Assembly: GCA_030142905.1 (NCBI GenBank)
Contig: JASJOG010000270.1
Span: forward strand, 246,501-310,500
DNA from: Heliopora coerulea
Lineage: Eukaryota; Cnidaria; Anthozoa; Scleralcyonacea; Helioporidae
Length of the DNA stretch: 64,000 bases
Direction of reading: 5' to 3'
The notes beneath the pieces were generated by a model that saw only the letters and a program-made list of their open reading frames with translations, was not told where the DNA came from and did no database searches. Positions 12,552-52,577 of this stretch are shown here, one piece after another; position 1 is the first letter of the stretch; every line of letters begins with the position of its first letter. The position numbers were made by a program, and so were the translations under genes.

Positions 12552-13035
12552 GGTTATTTACAAAAACATATGTGACTATAAAGCAGTGACGCAACTAGGC
12601 AAGTGGGGATCCTTGGGATAGATTTACTTGGTGGTCCGTGCCCTCTCCAGGTCGATACCAAGGATACGGATGACGTATGGGTGAAAATTTGAAGGTATTA
12701 GGTAAAGTGGTGTTTAAAATCCGGTAAAGCACTTCTGGTGTTTTACCAAAAATTACAAAAGTGCAGGGGTGGACTGGGCTCGAAACTTTTACGGGAAAAT
12801 GTTGTGTGAGCGTCCCATCATCAGTCTTTCGGGAAAAGAACAAATATGTTCCATAGGGTCTGTGGGTGCTCCCCCCGGAAAAAATTTGAAATTTAGAGTC
12901 TCAGAACTGCTATTTCCTGCATTCTGATGGGTGATTTTTAAGAAAACTGAAGAATGTAAAATGTTATAAAAATGGCCCAGTGGTCCTCAGATCGACACAC
13001 CCACCAGGAATACTCCATATGTGCTCCATATGGCC
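12552..13035. other. No recognised feature
   Basis: This gap lies between two hAT-type elements. Openings on both strands are short and without motifs. Confidence 0.4.
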
Positions 13036-13043
13036 AGTTCGTT

Positions 13044-14119
13044 TAGGCTTTGGTAGATTGTGCTCGAAAAAAAAGCATATTATGCTTTTAGCAGTGCTCA
13101 TATTTTTTAGAAATTATGCCAAAATTATGCTACTTTCTGAAAATTATGCTCTCTGTCACCGAAATTATGCTACTTAGATTTTAAGGAAAATAAAGATTAC
13201 CAGTAGCTTAACTCTATCAATTTTGACTTTAATGAACATCCATATAGTCTACCTTCCAGTCTTACAGTCTTTAGCATCGCAAATACGCATGTGCGCACCT
13301 CGAAAAGCCAGATGATTAACAAATGATATCAAAATCAACCGTTTCTGGGTTCTGAATCCGGGTCAGAAAGTTATAGCCCGCATACTTGTTTTAGACGCCG
13401 TCCTGGCAAAGCCCTCAGTTCAGTATAAAGACAACTATGCACGAAGTGCTTACGAAGTGCTTCTTCGATCGTTTGATCTCGCCTTTTTGTCACTTTTAAC
13501 TACTCTGTGCCTGCGGCATGTTTTTTGGAAGCCAAGTGGTTTTTGAGAATGCTCTTTTTACAGCTCAATGTCTCCTTACACCCATTGCAAAACAGTTTTC
13601 GCCTTAGAAGACAAAATTTCCCCTGGGAATTCTTCGATTCGATCACGAGGACTCATGTTCTTTGGATCTGAGTTACCTCTTTCCTTGTACTTTCCGGTAT
13701 TACTTTTAGGAACACGTTCTCTAGAGATTGAAGCTCTCGGTACGGCACTGGAAGTGCTGGAAGCGGATGTACTCGAGAACGACGCCATCTTTGATCTGAT
13801 GCCTGAGGGGCCGAGCCGCCGAGCCATAAGCGTGGTGGCCTGAGGAGAATCTCAGTCTCTCAGATATGCACAGGGTGACCTGGAGTCTACCGGACCATAT
13901 TTGACCATGGGCCTTGGCACAGACCTCAATATTTTCCAAAAACAATACAGAAATAAAATACAAACTGAATTATTCTAGAACTATGATGGGGTTGTTTTGG
14001 TTTCAACGCATAAAAGCTCGGATTATGCTAGCAGTGCTAAACTGAAATAAAAGCTTAAAATAATGCTCGTTTTGGTAAATTATGCTTAAAATTATGCTAG
14101 CACAATCTACCAAAGCCTA
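13044..14119 (-). mobile_element. hAT-like non-autonomous element, 1076 bp
   Basis: The ends are inverted repeats: taggctttggtagattgtgc at the left and its reverse complement at the right (14100-14119). The flanks are AGTTCGTT (13036-13043) and AGTCCGTT (14120-14127), an 8-bp duplication with one mismatch. Both subterminal zones carry many copies of the word attatgct in opposite orientation (13076-13170 and 14022-14098), which could be transposase binding sites. The only coding trace is a zinc-finger fragment on the minus strand, so the catalytic part is missing. Confidence 0.8.
13500..13827 (-). pseudogene. Zinc-finger N-terminal fragment of a transposase
   Basis: Read on the minus strand, a Ser-rich start is followed by NMSPRDRIEEFPGEILSS. 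After a one-base shift near 13595 comes a CxxC...H...H finger, with key strings LFCNGCKE and LKNHLASKKH, ending at a stop at 13500. Such a single finger is common at the start of cnidarian transposon proteins. No catalytic domain follows. The frameshift marks it as dead. The assignment to the surrounding hAT-like element is by position only. Confidence 0.55.
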
Positions 14120-14127
14120 AGTCCGTT

Positions 14128-15501
14128 ACTGCAAAAACGATTGCTATTCACTTTTATTCTTAAAATGACGCATGAATTGCCTGACATTATTGAGTTCAAA
14201 AAGTTATGTTAGCACTGGCTACTTATTTGCGGAATACGGAAGCCGCTCAGTGCAGCATTAGAACACATGAAATCGAATTAATGTACAGAATTTTATCGGT
14301 AATATTCAGGGGACCTCCAGTGAAAATTCTCCCGTGCGTTCATTCTTATTTTTTGGTAGATCTTAAATCCATACTTAGATCAATTACTGAAGAGACGGCA
14401 GGACAAACTTTTGCCTTAATGTGACAGATCTTGCTGCAAACTGTAAAAACTTTGAAACTTTATTCGAGCAAATTCATGCCGTCATGACATGATGATGTTA
14501 ATGACGTCACAAAATACTAAGGGTGACCAGGGACTTCACCCATCCTTTCCACCCTGTTGTTTCTCAATTGACTGCACACAAAAAAAAAATAGACCATGGC
14601 GTTTTCATCGTTACTTAAATACTATTCGTTCCAGCAATATTTTCTTTGGCCGCCCGGAGGATCATTGCCATAACAAGCCACTTCACTTTCAACTAGTATG
14701 GTATATTTATTTTGATCAAAAGTTAAATAAATACAACTTAAAAGACCAACGTCAATTTCATGTCACTCGTTTTCGTTGACAAGTTTAACTTACTCGTGTG
14801 TACGACACAAATTGGTAAGTTTTCCTTGACAAATCACCTTTTTCAGGAGCTTTTTCTGGAGCAAAGAGTCTCTTGTCCAGGACAACCTGGACGTGTGTAC
14901 GGGGATTTAGTGTTCAGCCTGGTTCGAGTATGTAATCTACAAAATCATCCACTATTAATTGTTTTGATATATCATAGAAATGTTACACGTACTCGTCAGT
15001 CCAAATTTTAGCCAGTTCATTCCAGTTACGGTAAAATTCTCACCCTTGCCGTCAGTTGTTGGGTGTAGTCGTCGCCAACAAAAGACAATATCAGACCGTA
15101 AACAAACAATATGAAGTGCCTTTGTGGCTCCTTTCGCTTCCTTCCGACAGGATCTACATATTTTAGATAAAGCATAAAAAATACACGCACATTCAGTTCT
15201 TATATAGCACTTCTTATCTTGGGCGAAGTTGTGCAGTCTGCAAAAGTTTCCTCATTAGGCAGGTATGAATTTTCTCCGTTTTTTAATTTGACCAGAGTTC
15301 TTTGTTATTTTGAACTTACTTTCAAAAGAAGAATATTGGTTGAATTGAAAGAGTTTATTTGCTTTATTTTCGATAGATTGAGCGTGAATGTTAACTCCCG
15401 GGATATTTTATGCGTGATTAATACGCATCTGTCGACTGAGGGTAGAATATTTAAGAATGCTGGCAAATGAGGCTTTGATATGGTGAATTTAAAGCCCTGC
15501 A
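14128..15501. other. No recognised gene
   Basis: AT-rich sequence with small openings (14206-14424, 14489-14779, 14760-15011, 15219-15470, all +), none with a recognisable domain. A good donor-like site (att|ggtaagt) near 14811 has no coding context to support an exon. Confidence 0.4.
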
Positions 15502-15816
15502 TGGTCAAACGCATTCAACATTTCATTCTACATTGTTCAACAATGTTGCATATAACATCTTAAGCTTGTATGGACACCCTAGTTCAATGATGCTGAACGT
15601 CTTCGAAGGATGTGGTATGACGTTGAAAGAAATTTGCACGTGCTGAAAGTTTTGCTCAACATGTATTCAACGCGCTTAACGTTGCTATTGATATTGCCGA
15701 TGGTTAAATATGATAATGTTGCTTACTTCTGGCCACCCATGGCTAATTTCAATATCCTTCAACATAGTTCAACAATGTTAAAAGGCGTTCAACGAAATGT
15801 TAAAAGCGTTTGACCA
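15502..15816. repeat. 315-bp MITE
   Basis: The left end tggtcaaacgc is matched by gcgtttgacca at the right end. The inverted similarity continues about 45 bp inward with mismatches and includes several gttcaacaatgtt words. There is no coding capacity. A separate small hairpin, cttaatgtgt...acacattaag, directly follows at 15819-15853. Confidence 0.6.
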
Positions 15817-15853
15817 GGCTTAATGTGTATGCTTCCGTACGTACACATTAAGC

Positions 15854-16905
15854 AAATACAACTCGTCTTGGGGACTTGCTCAAGATATACTGCTTACCTC
15901 AATCATATGATTCCAGTTGTGAATGAAAACTTAGTTGTGTTAAGGGGAATTTACCGATTAGCAATGAATCAGTAAAACGTGGAAGGCATGTTGGACGTCA
16001 TAACATCGGCATCACAAAACATTCGAAATCTAGATTTCCTGAAATTTTATATTTAGCACGTTTTATTCAAAAAACTTTGCTGATCTTGGAATCCATCCGG
16101 CAATCATTAGCTAATCACGTGCTTCTTTCCGACAATATTCTGGTTTACTAGTGCTGGATATGATGAAGAGCATTGCCAGTTTCAGTCTTTCCTGTAGTCG
16201 CAATCCCTTTCCGAGATATTAAATACGAAGAACCTGAGCTCACAAGGTATACATATATACGTGCATAGATGTATGTATATTTAAACACGGTTTTCAAATA
16301 TGTTGATACCATGGTTACTGATAATTTAAGACAAAGTAAGAGAAAATGAAAATAAAATAAACACACTAAAGAGGTATACACAGTTACCAAAGACTGTTGG
16401 ACCGTTTAATTCTTAAAAAACTGTATGAAACTTAAAGAGATAAAATACTACGTAAAGAGTAGGCCTAAAGAATTAAGAAAAAGCACGATGCATTTCGACA
16501 GATTACTTATCAAGTGCTATACGTCTGCTGACTAAAGAAACAAATCACCTGCTTATACTGTCTCAAGAAAGATGATGTCATCGAGCCAACGGTATGAGAG
16601 AGGGTCAAAATAGGGCTAGTCGGAAAACAAATTCCTTTTGCCCGCACAGATCCGGATTATTAAGTTTTATGTAAATGGCTCACATTACTTTCATTTGAAA
16701 GGCGGAACGGCATTTGTAAATTATTCTAAAATTATCGTCTGGGAAGGTTTCGGCGCAAGACTTGTTATACAGAAGGTGTTTGCCGACAGCTGAATCACAA
16801 CTGATGAATTGACTGGAAAGGCTATGTCGTTATGCTTGTTGACGTGATGGCTGAGTTTTATTTCTAATGACGCTAGGAACATGTTGTTTGATCCTATCAC
16901 CTAGG
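15854..16905. other. No recognised feature
   Basis: AT-rich, with no opening longer than 80 codons and no motif seen on either strand. Confidence 0.4.
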
Positions 16906-17104
16906 GGCCGTTCACACTGAGATCGATCTAACTTGAATGGATCTAAGATCGATCTGAGATCGATTTGAGATCGATCTCAGTTCACTTCGTGAGAGCGTTC
17001 ACACTAGTTTGGATCGATCTCAGTTGGCATTCAAGTGTTCACACTCTGATCGATTTTGACTTAGATCGATCTCATATCGATCTAACACGCTAGTGTGAGC
17101 GGCC
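16906..17104. repeat. 199-bp MITE rich in GATCGATC words
   Basis: The ends ggccgttcacac and gtgtgagcggcc are inverted with one mismatch. The inside consists largely of alternating gatcgatct and agatcgatc words in both orientations, which would fold on themselves many times. There is no coding capacity. Confidence 0.7.
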
Positions 17105-18286
17105 TCCGAGTCTTTGATTAGTTCTACCCACATAGGGAGGTCGATATTCGCATTTAAATTCGTAAACAACACAGCTTGATGAAGAAGCAGGCAGAGACTC
17201 TTTATGAGTAAGTGGGAGGATAGTTTTTGTCGAAAAAATTCCAGCGAATCTAGCGACAAAAATGCTTCCTCAGTGATTAACTTGATCGATTCTCGAAAAG
17301 TTTCGGAAAATTGTCCTATCCATGGAAGTTTTAAATAGACTTGATATTTGGCGGGTCCAACTGGTTTGTCTTTTTCGACTTGACTAAAAGCTTTGTTAAG
17401 TACTCTTTCCGGGTAGCCATTAGCTCTATCAGGTAATCTTTCCGGTTAGCCATTATCTAATAATGCAGGTTGAACTGGCGCTATTCATGTTTCTATCACA
17501 GTACAGACACAAAAGTTATTTTCTATTTGTTTCATAAAATAGCCAAGGTTTTCTCGAGTTTTTGTGACGTCATTCAAGTCTCTGTATTCTAATACAAAAT
17601 GAAAATGACGTCCACCGTGTCTCCAGGACGCGTGTTATTTTATAAATATATATATAAGCTCAATGAACCAGAGAATATTGATATTAGTGGAAAAGGTGTG
17701 GCGAAGATACTCCATAATTATTGTGAAAATAACTCGATCTTTGCTAAAGCGAGCAGAGGGCTTCACGAGGTGGTTCAAAGTTGCCACTTCCATTTTCTTG
17801 AAGGAAAACTTGAAAAACCTATCGAGTTTACAGCTGTAGATAAGTATTTTATCGAAATGAAGGATTTCTTATAAGATTGCTATAAAATACCAAAAGGGTG
17901 GAATTTTATCATGCCAAGATTTTTCTTTATTTTGACCTTGCAGCAACTGTCTCGTTCTTTATCAGTGTAACCAAGGTAACTCGTAAAAAGTACGCATTTT
18001 CGCCTCAAGTCAAATGTGCACATGTAAATTAGTTTGATAAGGTGCTTAAACATCCAATCACATTAGGAACTGCAGTCTTGATCCCATTACCGACTCTGAA
18101 ATTATAAAACCCTAAGCAATTCTAAAGGTTAACCTAAAGTGAATGAATGTTAAACATTTTTGGACTGTAACTAAGCGTATTTAGTCAAAATAACACGACC
18201 GTTAGAAGGATCGTATTTCAGATAAAACAAGAGGAACTCCCTCATAGCAAGGCTTTCGAATTCGTCACGGTACTCAACATGGATTA
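17105..18286. other. No recognised gene
   Basis: The longest opening is 17599-17874 (+, 91 codons: MKMTSTVSPGR...). It looks protein-like but belongs to no family I recognise. I saw no splice signals that would tie it to the helicase gene downstream. Confidence 0.35.
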
Positions 18287-18506
18287 AGACCCCGTTCACA
18301 CGATACCGGTACGAAATGAAACCGTAACGATATTATTACGGTCAGGCCTTGCGTTCACACGGTACCGGTATGAAAAAGCATGAAACCGTAATGCTAACTG
18401 TAACGATTTGAAACCGTAATGTCAAACTGTAATCGTGTGAACAGGTTCGCACCGTGATATTTTGATACCGGTGCAGTTTTGTACCAGTATCATGTGAAAG
18501 GGGTCT
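18287..18506. repeat. 220-bp MITE
   Basis: Imperfect inverted ends of about 28 bp: agaccccgttcacacgata at the left pairs with tatcatgtgaaaggggtct at the right. The interior repeats the words accggta and gaaaccgtaa. Non-coding. Confidence 0.7.
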
Positions 18507-19589
18507 AAATTGGGCTGAGATCAAAACCAAGATTCGAAAAAAAATATGCAAAAATAAATTCGATTCTGGACGTCTCAGTTCAGGACAAATTGTGACAATC
18601 AAGCTTTAACTGTCTGGCGAGATTAGAAACTTTTGTTGATGTAAAATAAACGTTCAAATAAATACATGATTATACATGTCAATCATATTACTATCGCTCA
18701 ATTTCAACTGAACGAACCAGCCATATTCCATAAGCCGCATAATGGTTTCGTTTGTCCATGAACCGCGTTAAAGTTGACTTCGGTTTGGACGAGGTCTCGT
18801 AGTTAAATCAGTGATGTCGACGTACACTCTAGTAAGGGCGGCAAAAGTCTGTAAAACACAAGGAGGAAAGGATCGGTTAATGCGTGTCTTGTTGAATGTT
18901 GACACCCTTAATTCAGTCCACTTTGACAAAATTCTCCCTCATCCAATTCGTTCACTTTTGTGCTTACCTCGGGATTAAAATAAAACAATCTTGTACCCCA
19001 GCTTGCTTCCCAATTGTATATCCAAACATTCTTAAAGAAGAACAAAAGCGTTCAGTTGTAATAAGAAAATGTAAATTTGACTGTGTTACTTGAACCAAGT
19101 CATTACACTTACGACAACATTGCGAGGTCGTGACCTTTTTATCTTTCCACTAACCACAACTCCTGTCACCTACAATAGAAAATAGCTTGAGGGTCGCTGT
19201 GCTGTGCATTGAATTCTAGATGGGTTCTGTAATAGAATACACGTGTTTGGGTCAGAGTATCCGTGCACGGAAAATTTTTCCTTTAAGTGTACCGAAGTTT
19301 GTGTGGCACGTTAAGTCTATTTTATGAAAAGAAAAAAAATAGAAAAAAAAAGGTAAAAAAGTACTTTATGGTTTATCTGTGTACGAATGCTGTGATTCAA
19401 ACACTTAGTAGGTTGCTTGACTTTCACAGAGCCAAAAACACTCACTTGTTTTTTCAGCCAAGAAAATATAAGACTTTTTTCTTTATGTCAAATCTAAAAC
19501 AAAACCGCTCCTAGTCAGTTGTTGTGGTTGTTCTTGTAAAAAGTAATATGATCTTTCCAATCTTCAAATAACAAAAATTTAATTTCTCG
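18507..19589. other. No recognised feature
   Basis: AT-rich, including an A-rich tract at about 19327-19356. No coding or RNA feature seen. Confidence 0.4.
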
Positions 19590-19835
19590 GTTAACGTTAA
19601 ATGGTAGTGTTTGTATCATCGGCATACATGGTGAGGAGGTGTAGCAGTTAGGTAGATCATTTATAAATAACAAGAATAGAAGTGGACCAAGCAAAGAGCC
19701 CTAGGGAACTCCACACTGTAAGACCTTAGAAGAAGAAACTGATTGGTTTATTTTGCAGAATCGTGTACGATTTTCAAGGAAATGAATTAAACCACGTCAA
19801 AGCCTTTCCTTGCCTCATGAAAAAATGGAATTAGG
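19590..19835 (-). pseudogene. L2/CR1-like reverse transcriptase scrap
   Basis: The minus strand retains the order of a non-LTR reverse transcriptase: an ENRTRFCKINQS-like stretch, then CGVP*GSLLGPLLFLLF and INDLPN, then (after a frameshift) MYADDT, the catalytic Asp-Asp motif. The Gln of the usual GVPQGS is a stop codon here (CAG to TAG). Only about 80 residues survive, in three frames. It is an old, dead fragment. Confidence 0.75.
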
Positions 19836-21190
19836 TCTCGATGCTATAAAACGCGAGAAAATCGTTGTGCAACTGACCTCTATAAATGATATGATGAGCT
19901 AAAAAAAGATAATCGAACTATAGAACATTCTAGTACTCATCGTTCGGTTGGTATCTATTTACAGCTGAAATAGAGGCAGTTTCGTTTTCCAATAAAAAGG
20001 GGGAGAGATACACAGTATGTCAACGTAACTTCGGTCACGTAAACTTGTAAGGTTAGTGAACGAGGGTGAGGAGCCAAGGTAGTTAGACGTTCATCTTTTG
20101 TGTATACGTTTTTATCCAAAGAAGATTTAAAAGTTGTTACATAGGCTTGCCTACATGACATGACACATATGCAAAGTCCTAATACCCCTTGATCATCAGC
20201 AAGAAAGCCTTGTTTCATCGGTGCCATTTCTTCCACATTTGTCAAAATGATTGTGCGACTTTTCCTATGTCATTTTTTCTCTTGCTCGAATTATGGACGT
20301 TTCCTACAGTGTACTTATTAGAATATGTTATAAAAATAAACATTGCATTAGGAGTATAAACATCAAAAACTGTACTTTCTATATTGAAGATTAATCTTCA
20401 AATACCTCATGATATTTTTAAAACCTTCCCACAGGCAAAAAAAATCTACAAGAGCTGCCATAGAACTAAATGAAATTTACCTTAATAAAGCCAGTGATGG
20501 ATTTTTTCTTCTTATTCATAGCTCAGTTCAAGGAGATGATCTGCAATTGCTTTAAAAGTTTAATGACAAATATAGATATGTAAAAATCTTTGTGATTTCC
20601 AAATTTTGTTTTCAGCTATCAAACTATTGTTTTTCTTTAAAATTACATAAAACAATAATAAAAAAATCCAAAAAAACAGTACTAAGTTTGAAATTAAAAC
20701 ATGATAGGACCCTCCAAGCATTTTAACAGAAATGCTAAAAGCTTTTATAACTAAAATGAAAAAAAAAGCAACTACTTAGAGGCTACAATGACACTAGCAA
20801 ACATGTAAAGTCTAAATGCTATTAGGTAAAATGACCTATAGAGTTTTGAATTTCAAGCCTTTTGAATGGAAAAGTTACAGTATATTTCTTAATTCTTCTA
20901 GATGTTCAAAAGCTAACATTGTGTAAATTACTGCTCTAATTCAACTATATGTCATCAGCTTTTTCAATAGCTAGAGACTTTCCTTTGAGAATAATAACTT
21001 TTTCTTTCTGTCTACTAAAAGTCAAATTACTGGTACACCACATCATTGTTGCTTGCTCCGAAATTTCTTGCATATGTTTTTCACTAAATTTTTTTAAGAT
21101 TGAGCTTTAACACTCTAATTTTATACTTAATCTGACCTGGTCCATAAAGTACTATGACTGTCATGATCATGATATCAATATATTTCTTAA
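19836..21190. other. AT-rich stretch without genes
   Basis: Very AT-rich sequence with many stop codons in all frames. I see no exon of the helicase gene here, although its missing 5' exon(s) must lie somewhere upstream of 22228. Confidence 0.4.
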
Positions 21191-21192
21191 GA

Positions 21193-21690
21193 TGATAGAT
21201 GAATGATCGTCAAGCTCAATCCTCAGAAAAACAATTTCTGAGCGCCAGACGGGGATGAAATCCCCAACCTTCTGATGACGGGTGAGATGCTCTAACCATT
21301 GAGCTACCGAGACTCAGATGGAGAGCCAAGGGGCAAGTTCGACATATATGTGCGACCTAAGCTGAAGCCACTATATACTAATAATGATATAAATGAAATT
21401 TATAGGTTGGAAGTATGAGAGCTTGGAAATATCATATGATAGATGAACAATCATCAAGCTCTATCCTCAGAAAAATTATTTCTGATCCCCAGACGGGGAT
21501 TGAGTGGCATCGGCTTAGGTCGCACATTTATATCAAACTTGTACCTTGGCTCTCCATCTTGAGCTCTGGTCATCAGAAGGTTGCGGGTTCGATCCCCCGT
21601 CTGGGGATCAGAAATCATTTTCTGACTGCAGAGCTTGAAGATCATTCATCTATCTAAACATATATCCAAGCTCTCAAATTTCTAAAATGA
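21193..21690. repeat. Palindromic tRNA-derived repeat, copy 1 (degraded)
   Basis: A minus-strand tRNA-like segment (21242-21313, with B-box and A-box complements) is followed by an inner spacer and then a + strand segment with only the tRNA 3' half (21561-21608, ggttgcgggttcgatccccc). The outer hairpin sequences match the copies at 42300 and 63317. The two halves are in opposite orientation, giving a large fold-back. Drift is greater than in the other two copies. Confidence 0.7.
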
Positions 21691-22227
21691 TGAAATTTCT
21701 GCTTTCAAAATAGAAATTATCTGGCAACACTTATGACCTTATTGGAAAAATTTGACAAAATAAGGAAATCATGTACAGGTATGACAGGTGCAACATTTTT
21801 TGTTTTAGATAGCTTGATAAAGACTGAATTGTTTACCACAATTATAACGGTTTTATTTAGGTCCTCCCATCAGATAAACAGTACATATTCTTAAATTCTT
21901 AAATATTCTTAAAGGTGCATATCACTGATGCATGCATCATTTCACTTTCTTTAGGAGCAATTCCTCCATGCAATTTTTAGTAGGAACATACCCTTCAAGT
22001 CCACCTTTGCCACTAATTTGGGGCATTAACTTTTGAGATACCATTCTCGGGCCATCTGCTTTGCTTCCTAATTTCTCATAAAGAAAAATCCTCTATATTT
22101 TATTGTATTGTCCGTGGGAGGTTATAAACTAACCATTTCCTGGCAGGATTAGTCTTCCATTAACCCCAGAAGATTGTACTTGTCCAAGGGAAACATTTGT
22201 TTACTAGCTTTTTCCTTCATCTTTTAG

Positions 22228-49638
<27,411 letters not shown>

Positions 49639-52577
49639 GCTTGATTAAAAACAAATATCTTGAGAGACATAGTAACAAAGGCTGTTATAAAGTTGAAGAT
49701 TTCGAGTTTAAAATGTGTGTATCTGCATTGATGCCGACAACTTCTTGCAGATGATGATATTTCCATTCCTGATCTCGATTTTACCACTTGGGTCCGGTTA
49801 TTCAATCGACATTTAACACAAATCCTACGTTAAAGTTTGGTTTCATATTTGGTTTTAATACATTAGTTAAACCTGGGAGGGGCTTCTTTGAATACAGCTT
49901 TAAACTCAAAGGTCTACGTGTCTTCAGTTTGTTTAGCTGATCAACTCGTACGTTTGTCATGGTACAACTTTGGTCTAGTTCATAGAAGATGTTTCAGTAT
50001 GTAGCGTTGTCTCTAACTTCTTATCATTGTGCAAGGCTTTTTAATTGTCCTTTAAAACCAGGGCAAACTACGTAACCGTGCGGTGGGGTTCCTCATCCGG
50101 AGAGCTTCCCGATAGACTTTCTGACGGAAAAATTATTTCAGGAATATTTTGTGAATTTTTTAGGCAAGATCTTCACTAACCAAGGATTGATCTTATCGCC
50201 TTTTGAACCGCAGAAGCCCTTACGATGTTCTTTATCCCTAAATTCTGGTAACGCGCTTGATTTTCGATTTTATGGGAACGCTCATTTGTTGGATAGCAAG
50301 TACGGAAACGGAGGTTCATGAAAGTTGGGTGGTCTAGGTTTGTCTCCTTGACTGGACGGGCAATGCTTTTTACGCCCATTTCAAGATGGCGGATACTTAC
50401 AAGTGAGAGCCTGAGAAGTATTCACGCTCACATTGAATTATAGTTCGAAATGTCCTCACCTAAGATTCAGGTTAGGATTAGGCTTAGGTTTAGACTTAGG
50501 CTTACGATTGGGGTTAAGATTAGCTCTAATCCCAACCTTAACCGTAATCGTAACCTGAATCTTAGGAGAGGGAACATGTTGAATTGTAACATAACTTGAG
50601 CGTGAATAGTTCTCAAGTTCTCACGGTATCCGCCATCTTGAAGTGAGCGTTAAAAAAATCGCCCTTGATGCTTGTAAGGAGGTTATAAATTTCTTTGCCG
50701 TCGAAAATCAAAGACAAAGAAATGAGACCGTTGTTCTCATGTTAACTAAATCATCAACCTGAAACGCCCACGAAGCCAGTTTGAGACATGTGTCCAAGAA
50801 CATGTTCTGGCGACAGCCATCCTTTTAACACCTTTCTCTCTTGCTTTAAAACGAAGCCTTCCATCAAAACTTTCGTAGGTTTCCCAGAGAGTCTCATTTA
50901 AAGCTAACGAAAAGATTATTTTGAGAAAGTGTTATTCTTTGGAGATTGAACCGATAAAATTCCCTGAACAAAGCAACCGTCTTGGACTTGCCTTTTTAGG
51001 GAATTTGCAGTGAACTGAAAGCCAAGTGAGTAGTGTAAGATGAACAAATGAATCAAACAGTGTAGTTAATCAATTCTTAGAACCTGTTTATATGGAGGCG
51101 AGTTACTCAGCTGGACGAGCTTCTTATGGGTTAATACTCGTTGGAGTAATTCTTATAATCTTGCAGTCTTAGAATATTATTTGAAGGACGTTGTACGAAT
51201 TCATAAAGCTTTCCTCTTGTGAAATTTCAACTTGACCAGTCAACCAAAATATTGGAAATTAAGGCAACAGATTAACTGGTTATCCAGAATTGGCGTTAAT
51301 CGTCTTTTGAACAACCGGCTTTATGTGCTTATGAACATGAAGTGTCGTAAAAATTGTGAATGTTGGGCAACGAATAATTTTGACTTACCGCATGTCTGAT
51401 GGACGGAATATTTTCTAATTGCAATTCCGGACGAAATTTCAACCTCAATTGTCCTTTTCACAGGAGCTCTTGGCATCTCTGAGAACCATAACTTATGACA
51501 TAACTTGGAGAATTATTTGCAGTTTTGATTGTTTAACCTTTAGCCTAATTACAGGACGGATATCGACAAGTGTATCTCGTGGTGGTTTCCCTCCCAGTAG
51601 CGACGGTTGATTCCTGTGGTGAAGGACTTCATCAAACCAATTAAACACTCAATTGTATAAAATAAGATTGAATCGGTCGAGCAGACATGACGGACTACTA
51701 CTGCCTCTTTTTTCCGTTTAATGGAAACTTGTCAGTCTTAATAAGAACTGAAATAATCAAGGTTTTGTTATTCAATGAGTAAAAGTAGCAATTGTTAGTA
51801 GCGGCTTACCGATGTAATAAAGTTTATTCTTTATTGTTGGGTTCTTGATGTTTTTAGCTTGTCATGTTACTGTCAAAGCGACACAACGTATCTCACTCCA
51901 TGTTTTCGATTTCTTTTTTAGTTCGGAATTATGAGAAAAGTTTCAATGTTTGCAATGTCTTTGCCAGTCTAGAATGCTGGTTGCTACAAGTTTCAAGCGA
52001 CTTTTGACTTTCATTTAAGTTTCTTTTCCCACCTTGCATTTGTTTACGTAGTCGTTTAGCTTCCAGTGACTGTTGTTGCAAAATAATTGCAAGGTCAGCC
52101 GTTCCTCGAAAGAAATTAAAGGCAGATTTAAACTCTTGTTGACGTTTTACTTGAGCAATTGAAAATAATTTTTTCTCAGAAGTGAGGCGAGAGGTACATA
52201 TTGATATGTATAAATATCTAATGTGGAACCAACAATGAATGACGTCGATATTACTTTGCCTGTTCCACCCAGACTGATACATAAGGCTGTGCTTGCAGTT
52301 ACTTGGGTACGGCATGCATTTCAATGAGACAGTACTTGAACTAATTCTTCTCCGTTTGACATCATACTGGATTTTATTAGTCTACGACCTCAATAACACA
52401 CGAAGTTATCGAAGAAACGCACCCACATTTTCGCTTGTCATGTTTCCTTGTATCACGTCTTTCAGCGCATGTTCAGAGTTCAATATTAATTGTCCCGCAA
52501 CCTTACCCTTATGTTTTCGGTGATAATTTTACAGTTAATAGAAGGCAAATGTTTTAATTGGCTGTCGGGAGAATTCG
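49639..52577. other. Downstream flank of the helicase gene
   Basis: The start should be 3' untranslated region; an attaaa is at about 49644, but I cannot place the polyadenylation site. It holds one fold-back element (50367-50656). A minus-strand opening at 51929-52324 includes a Gln/Lys-rich, coiled-coil-like stretch (IILQQQSLEAKRLRKQMQG) that reads like protein; I cannot assign it. Confidence 0.4.
50367..50656. repeat. Fold-back element with TTAGG-like core
   Basis: Arms around tttcaagatggcggatac (left) and gtatccgccatcttgaa (right) pair over about 60 bp with mismatches. The core has the degenerate words ttaggattaggcttagg on one side and ccaaccttaaccgtaa on the other, so it is also inverted. 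Non-coding. Confidence 0.75.

Noticed and set aside
17599..17874. First exon of the helicase gene
   Set aside because: It ends in a stop, shows no donor of the needed phase 2, and has no FG-rich content like exon a.
18810..18840. ATG followed by a gtaagg donor as helicase exon 1
   Set aside because: It would leave in phase 0, whereas exon a needs an incoming phase 2.
51929..52324. Minus-strand coiled-coil protein gene
   Set aside because: The Gln/Lys-rich stretch reads like protein, but there is no start context, no splice partner and no family I can name. Left as a note only.
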